The notes below the pieces were generated by a model. The model was not told the DNA's origin. It saw only the letters and a program-made list of their open reading frames with translations, and did no database searches. From Archaeoglobales archaeon (GTDB lineage Archaea; Halobacteriota; Archaeoglobi; Archaeoglobales; Archaeoglobaceae), in assembly GCA_030055525.1 (NCBI GenBank), contig JASFYJ010000003.1, forward strand, positions 124,001 to 188,000: a DNA stretch of 64,000 nt, read 5' to 3'. Below, one piece after another: positions 61,478 to 64,000 of this stretch (its first letter is position 1; the number at the start of each line of letters is the position of its first letter). A program made the translations under genes and the position numbers.

Positions 61478-62539
61478 TTATCGTTTAAAATCTTTTTCAA
61501 GTGTAGCAAAGTATACTTCCTTCGTTTTCTCAGCAACCTCATCCCAGCTCGGAACGCTAACATTTTCAACTTCAACTTCTGAAGCTTTTTTAATCAGTTC
61601 CGCAAGCTTTGCTGGCTTTGGAGGATATTCAATACCAAAAACGTTTCTCTCATCGACCCATTCAGCTAAAGCAGAAGTTTTTGCAACAACACAGGGAGTT
61701 TTGCTTGCCAAGGCTTCAGCAACAACCAAACCATAGGCTTCAAACTTTGAAGGCAAAGCCAAGACGCTCGCTTCGGCGTATCTCTTTATAAGCTCTTCTC
61801 TGCTCAGATCTTGATAGAACTTTATTCTGCTGAGAACTCCGAGTTTCTTTGAAAGCTTTATAATTTTGCCCTTATAGCTTCCCTTACCAACGATCTCAAG
61901 CTCAAAATCTGGTAAAAATTTTAGAGCTTTAATTAAATACTCTAACCCCTTGTATTTTTCTATTCTGCCAACGTACAGAATTTTCTTTCCTATTTTACTC
62001 TTTTGGAGAAAGTCTTTGTTTACTCCCAATGGAATTGCAACCACTTTGAATTCTTCGACTTTAAAATCCCTCAAAATTAGTCTCTTTTCAAACTCGGAAT
62101 CACATATTATCGCATCAACTTTTTCAAAAACCTTTTTACCATAGATCTTGTAGAAGCGGAACAGGACATTCCTGAAAAAACTGTGCCCATGGCCGTGATA
62201 GTGAGGGGTAAGAATAAACACCCTTGGATTTGAAAGCCCAGCGTATAAAGCTGGCAAGGCATGGAAGTTGTGAGCATGAATTAAATCGTAATCTTCTGCA
62301 TGCCTTTTCAAAAATCTTCGAAGCTCATTGGAGAAAAAATATGCGTTGCTCGGAGCATAAGATTTGAATCTCCTAACTTTAATGCCTTCGATCTCTTCGA
62401 ATTTTGCAAGTTTTCCGCTTGGATCTGTCGTAAGAACTTCGACTTCGAACTCCTTCATTCTTTTTGCCAATTCATAAACATGCGTCTCGACACCACCTAT
62501 GTAAGGATAAAACCTAGGAGTAACGTATGCGATCTTCAT
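61478..62539 (-). CDS. glycosyltransferase family 4
   Basis: A 353-residue GT-B enzyme: TPRFYPYIGGVETHVYELAK at the N-terminus, LIHAHNFHALPALYAGLSN, the donor-domain start KILYVGRIEKYKGLEYLIKA, and the donor-site SKFEAYGLVVAEALASKTPC (E-x7-E). Intact. The gene closes the island on the right. Its stop directly abuts the fragmentary HEPN. Confidence 0.9.
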   Translation of the reverse strand: MKIAYVTPRFYPYIGGVETHVYELAKRMKEFEVEVLTTDPSGKLAKFEEIEGIKVRRFKSYAPSNAYFFSNELRRFLKRHAEDYDLIHAHNFHALPALYAGLSNPRVFILTPHYHGHGHSFFRNVLFRFYKIYGKKVFEKVDAIICDSEFEKRLILRDFKVEEFKVVAIPLGVNKDFLQKSKIGKKILYVGRIEKYKGLEYLIKALKFLPDFELEIVGKGSYKGKIIKLSKKLGVLSRIKFYQDLSREELIKRYAEASVLALPSKFEAYGLVVAEALASKTPCVVAKTSALAEWVDERNVFGIEYPPKPAKLAELIKKASEVEVENVSVPSWDEVAEKTKEVYFATLEKDFKR

Positions 62540-62717
62540 TCATAATCAATAGCTTTGAGGATATAAAGCATTTTAGTAAACTACTCAGATCTTCGAGCCT
62601 GCCAGTTCCACTAACTAGTTTATTAGTTACATAAAAAAGGTCAGAAGAATTGAAGAAATCGATAAATATCCTCGATGATTTTCAAAACACTTATAAAATT
62701 GCAAACAAAAAAATTCC

Positions 62718-63956
62718 GTGCAGCTGAAGTATAACATAGACGATACTCCTCCACTTGCTGAGCTTCTGGTTTTAAGTTTTCAGTGGCTGGTGGTAGTAGT
62801 GTCTATCCTAATAATAGGTGGAAGAGTCGTTGCCGAAATCCAATATGAAAGTTTCTTTGAGAAAAATATCTATCTTCAAAAGATCTTTTTTGTCGCTGGA
62901 GTTACTTTGCTCTTCCAGCTCATCTTTGGACACCGTTTGCCATTGGTGGTTGGTCCATCGTCGGTCTTGATAGTTGGGATCTATACAAGTCTTATGAGTG
63001 GATTTGGGGCGATATATACTGCTATAGCTGTTTGTGGAGTGTTAATGGCAATTTTTGCATTAACAGGAAAATTTAACCTCCTTAGAAAATTTTTCAATAA
63101 AAATATTGTTGCATTCATCCTTATACTCGTCGCAATAACTTTGGCCCCTATAATAATTAGCTTGATTGCAGATTCATTCTCTCATTTCATCTTTTCTTTG
63201 GCTATTGTTTTCTCTTTATTTTTATTCGGCAGAGTACTTAAGGGTGTGTGGAGTTCAAGTTTAATTTTTTTCGGTATATTTTTCGGAACGGCAGTTTATT
63301 GGTTAATTTATCCTCAACAAATATCTTTCCCAGCCATTGAATTTGAAAGCTTCTTTTACGATTTAAATCTGATTCCAGAGTTTAGAATTGAGGTGATCAT
63401 TGCATTTCTGATCTGCTTTTTAGCTTTGGCAATAAACGATTTAAGTTCAATTTATTCTGTCGGAGAGATGCTTGACGCAGAGGAAATAGGAAAGAGGGTT
63501 AATAGAGGAGCATTTTTAACTGGAATTTCAAATGTGCTTTCCGGATTTTTTGGGGTTGTTGGAATGGTAAACTATACCTTAAGCCCCGGTATGATATCGG
63601 CTACAAAATGTGCATCTCGTATACCTCTTCTAATTTTAGGAGCGATTCTGATAATTTTTGCATTCTTTCCAGTGATAATTTCAGCCTTTGGAGCGATTCC
63701 AAGAGTTGTGGTAGGTAGCATATTCTTTTACATCATGTGTTCGCAAATTGCCATCGCTTTATCAATGCTAAAAGTCGAAGATGTTAATTCCGGTTTGAGT
63801 ATAGGTTTTCCAATACTTCTTGCCATCTTTGTAACTTTTTTACCGCAGAACATTCTTAATTCAATTCCAGAATTTTTAAGACCAATATTAGGCAATGGAT
63901 TCGTAGTTGGTGTGCTTACGGCGATATTGATGGATAAAATTATTTTAAAAAAATAA
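62718..63956 (+). CDS. nucleobase:cation symporter-2 family permease
   Basis: A 412-residue membrane protein with about 12-14 hydrophobic segments, of the NCS2 (uracil/xanthine permease) family. The start is GTG. Family features are LPLVVGPSSVLIVGIYTS, the conserved NDLSSIYSVGEMLDAEEIGK (equivalent to the region before the family Q/E-x-G signature), and GVVGMVNYTLSPGMISATKC. The substrate (uracil, xanthine or other) is not decided. A CACTTATAAAATTG promoter lies about 28 bases upstream. Confidence 0.8.
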   Translation: MQLKYNIDDTPPLAELLVLSFQWLVVVVSILIIGGRVVAEIQYESFFEKNIYLQKIFFVAGVTLLFQLIFGHRLPLVVGPSSVLIVGIYTSLMSGFGAIYTAIAVCGVLMAIFALTGKFNLLRKFFNKNIVAFILILVAITLAPIIISLIADSFSHFIFSLAIVFSLFLFGRVLKGVWSSSLIFFGIFFGTAVYWLIYPQQISFPAIEFESFFYDLNLIPEFRIEVIIAFLICFLALAINDLSSIYSVGEMLDAEEIGKRVNRGAFLTGISNVLSGFFGVVGMVNYTLSPGMISATKCASRIPLLILGAILIIFAFFPVIISAFGAIPRVVVGSIFFYIMCSQIAIALSMLKVEDVNSGLSIGFPILLAIFVTFLPQNILNSIPEFLRPILGNGFVVGVLTAILMDKIILKK

Positions 63957-63958
63957 AA

Positions 63959-64000
63959 TCAACCCAAATCTATCTCTATTTCTTTGCCCTCGAGTACCTG
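63959..64000 (-). CDS. 3' end of an unidentified gene
   Basis: On the minus strand the last 42 bases read VLEGKEIEIDLG followed by a TGA at 63959-63961. The stretch ends two bases after the convergent permease stop, which fits a tail-to-tail gene pair. It is too short to identify. Confidence 0.4.
   Translation of the reverse strand, partial: QVLEGKEIEIDLG

Noticed and set aside
43131-62540. Insertion sequence or integrase behind the island
   Set aside because: I looked for transposase, DDE, serine or tyrosine recombinase motifs and terminal inverted repeats and found none.

Overview
The window looks like a chromosome segment of a hyperthermophilic euryarchaeon close to Archaeoglobus. The base composition is AT-rich. 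Promoters are TATA-like (TTTAAA, TTTATA, TATATA) and many transcripts look leaderless. Genes inside operons often have a GAGGTGAT-type ribosome site and 4-base ATGA overlaps. The gene content is archaeal: histone, Hef helicase-nuclease, apgM, archaeal PheT, Sua5, pyrB/pyrI, ADH synthase, UPF0280, DUF371, the archaeoflavoprotein AfpA and an MtxX-type 'methanogen marker' protein. No rRNA, replication origin, insertion sequence or cas gene was seen.

Layout. 1-11.1 kb is housekeeping: queC, icd, a reductase, UPF0280, hef, hisG-like, and a sua5-apgM-pheT operon on the minus strand. 11.1-12.97 kb is a gene graveyard with at least two decayed reading frames. 12.97-16.1 kb holds a phosphohexomutase, an SCP2-like protein and an orphan periplasmic-binding lipoprotein. 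16.1-17.55 kb is a CRISPR leader and array of 16 repeats; the repeat sequence changes partway through and two spacers are present twice. 17.6-24 kb holds tRNA-Arg, the AfpA/Isf/FprA electron-transfer and oxygen-defence operon, a four-subunit FAD/Fe-S dehydrogenase operon and tRNA-Pro. 24-26.7 kb is an operon of four RecA/KaiC-like proteins, two without a usable P-loop. 26.9-43.1 kb is mostly metabolism: argJ, pgk, CoA-transferase, glnA, ADH synthase, pyrBI. It also holds histone, thioredoxin, rubredoxin, an HmdB-like radical SAM protein, and a radical SAM/SPASM enzyme preceded by a 26-codon peptide gene that I propose as its substrate.

43.05-62.5 kb is an accessory island starting at tRNA-Ser(UGA). 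It mixes glycosyltransferases, methyltransferases and a sugar-nucleotide epimerase/dehydratase with nine HEPN/MNT (minimal nucleotidyltransferase) gene pairs. The island is full of duplications, gene fragments, frameshifts and single nonsense mutations. All nine MNT genes keep an open frame with GS and DxD catalytic motifs, but only four of the nine HEPN partners are intact. A nucleobase permease and the edge of another gene close the window.

The strongest leads are the radical SAM/peptide pair (34.3 kb), the HEPN/MNT array with selective decay of the HEPN partner (47.9-61.5 kb), the repeat switch in the CRISPR array, and the KaiC-like operon. All identifications come from reading the sequence and from memory of protein families; no database search was run.
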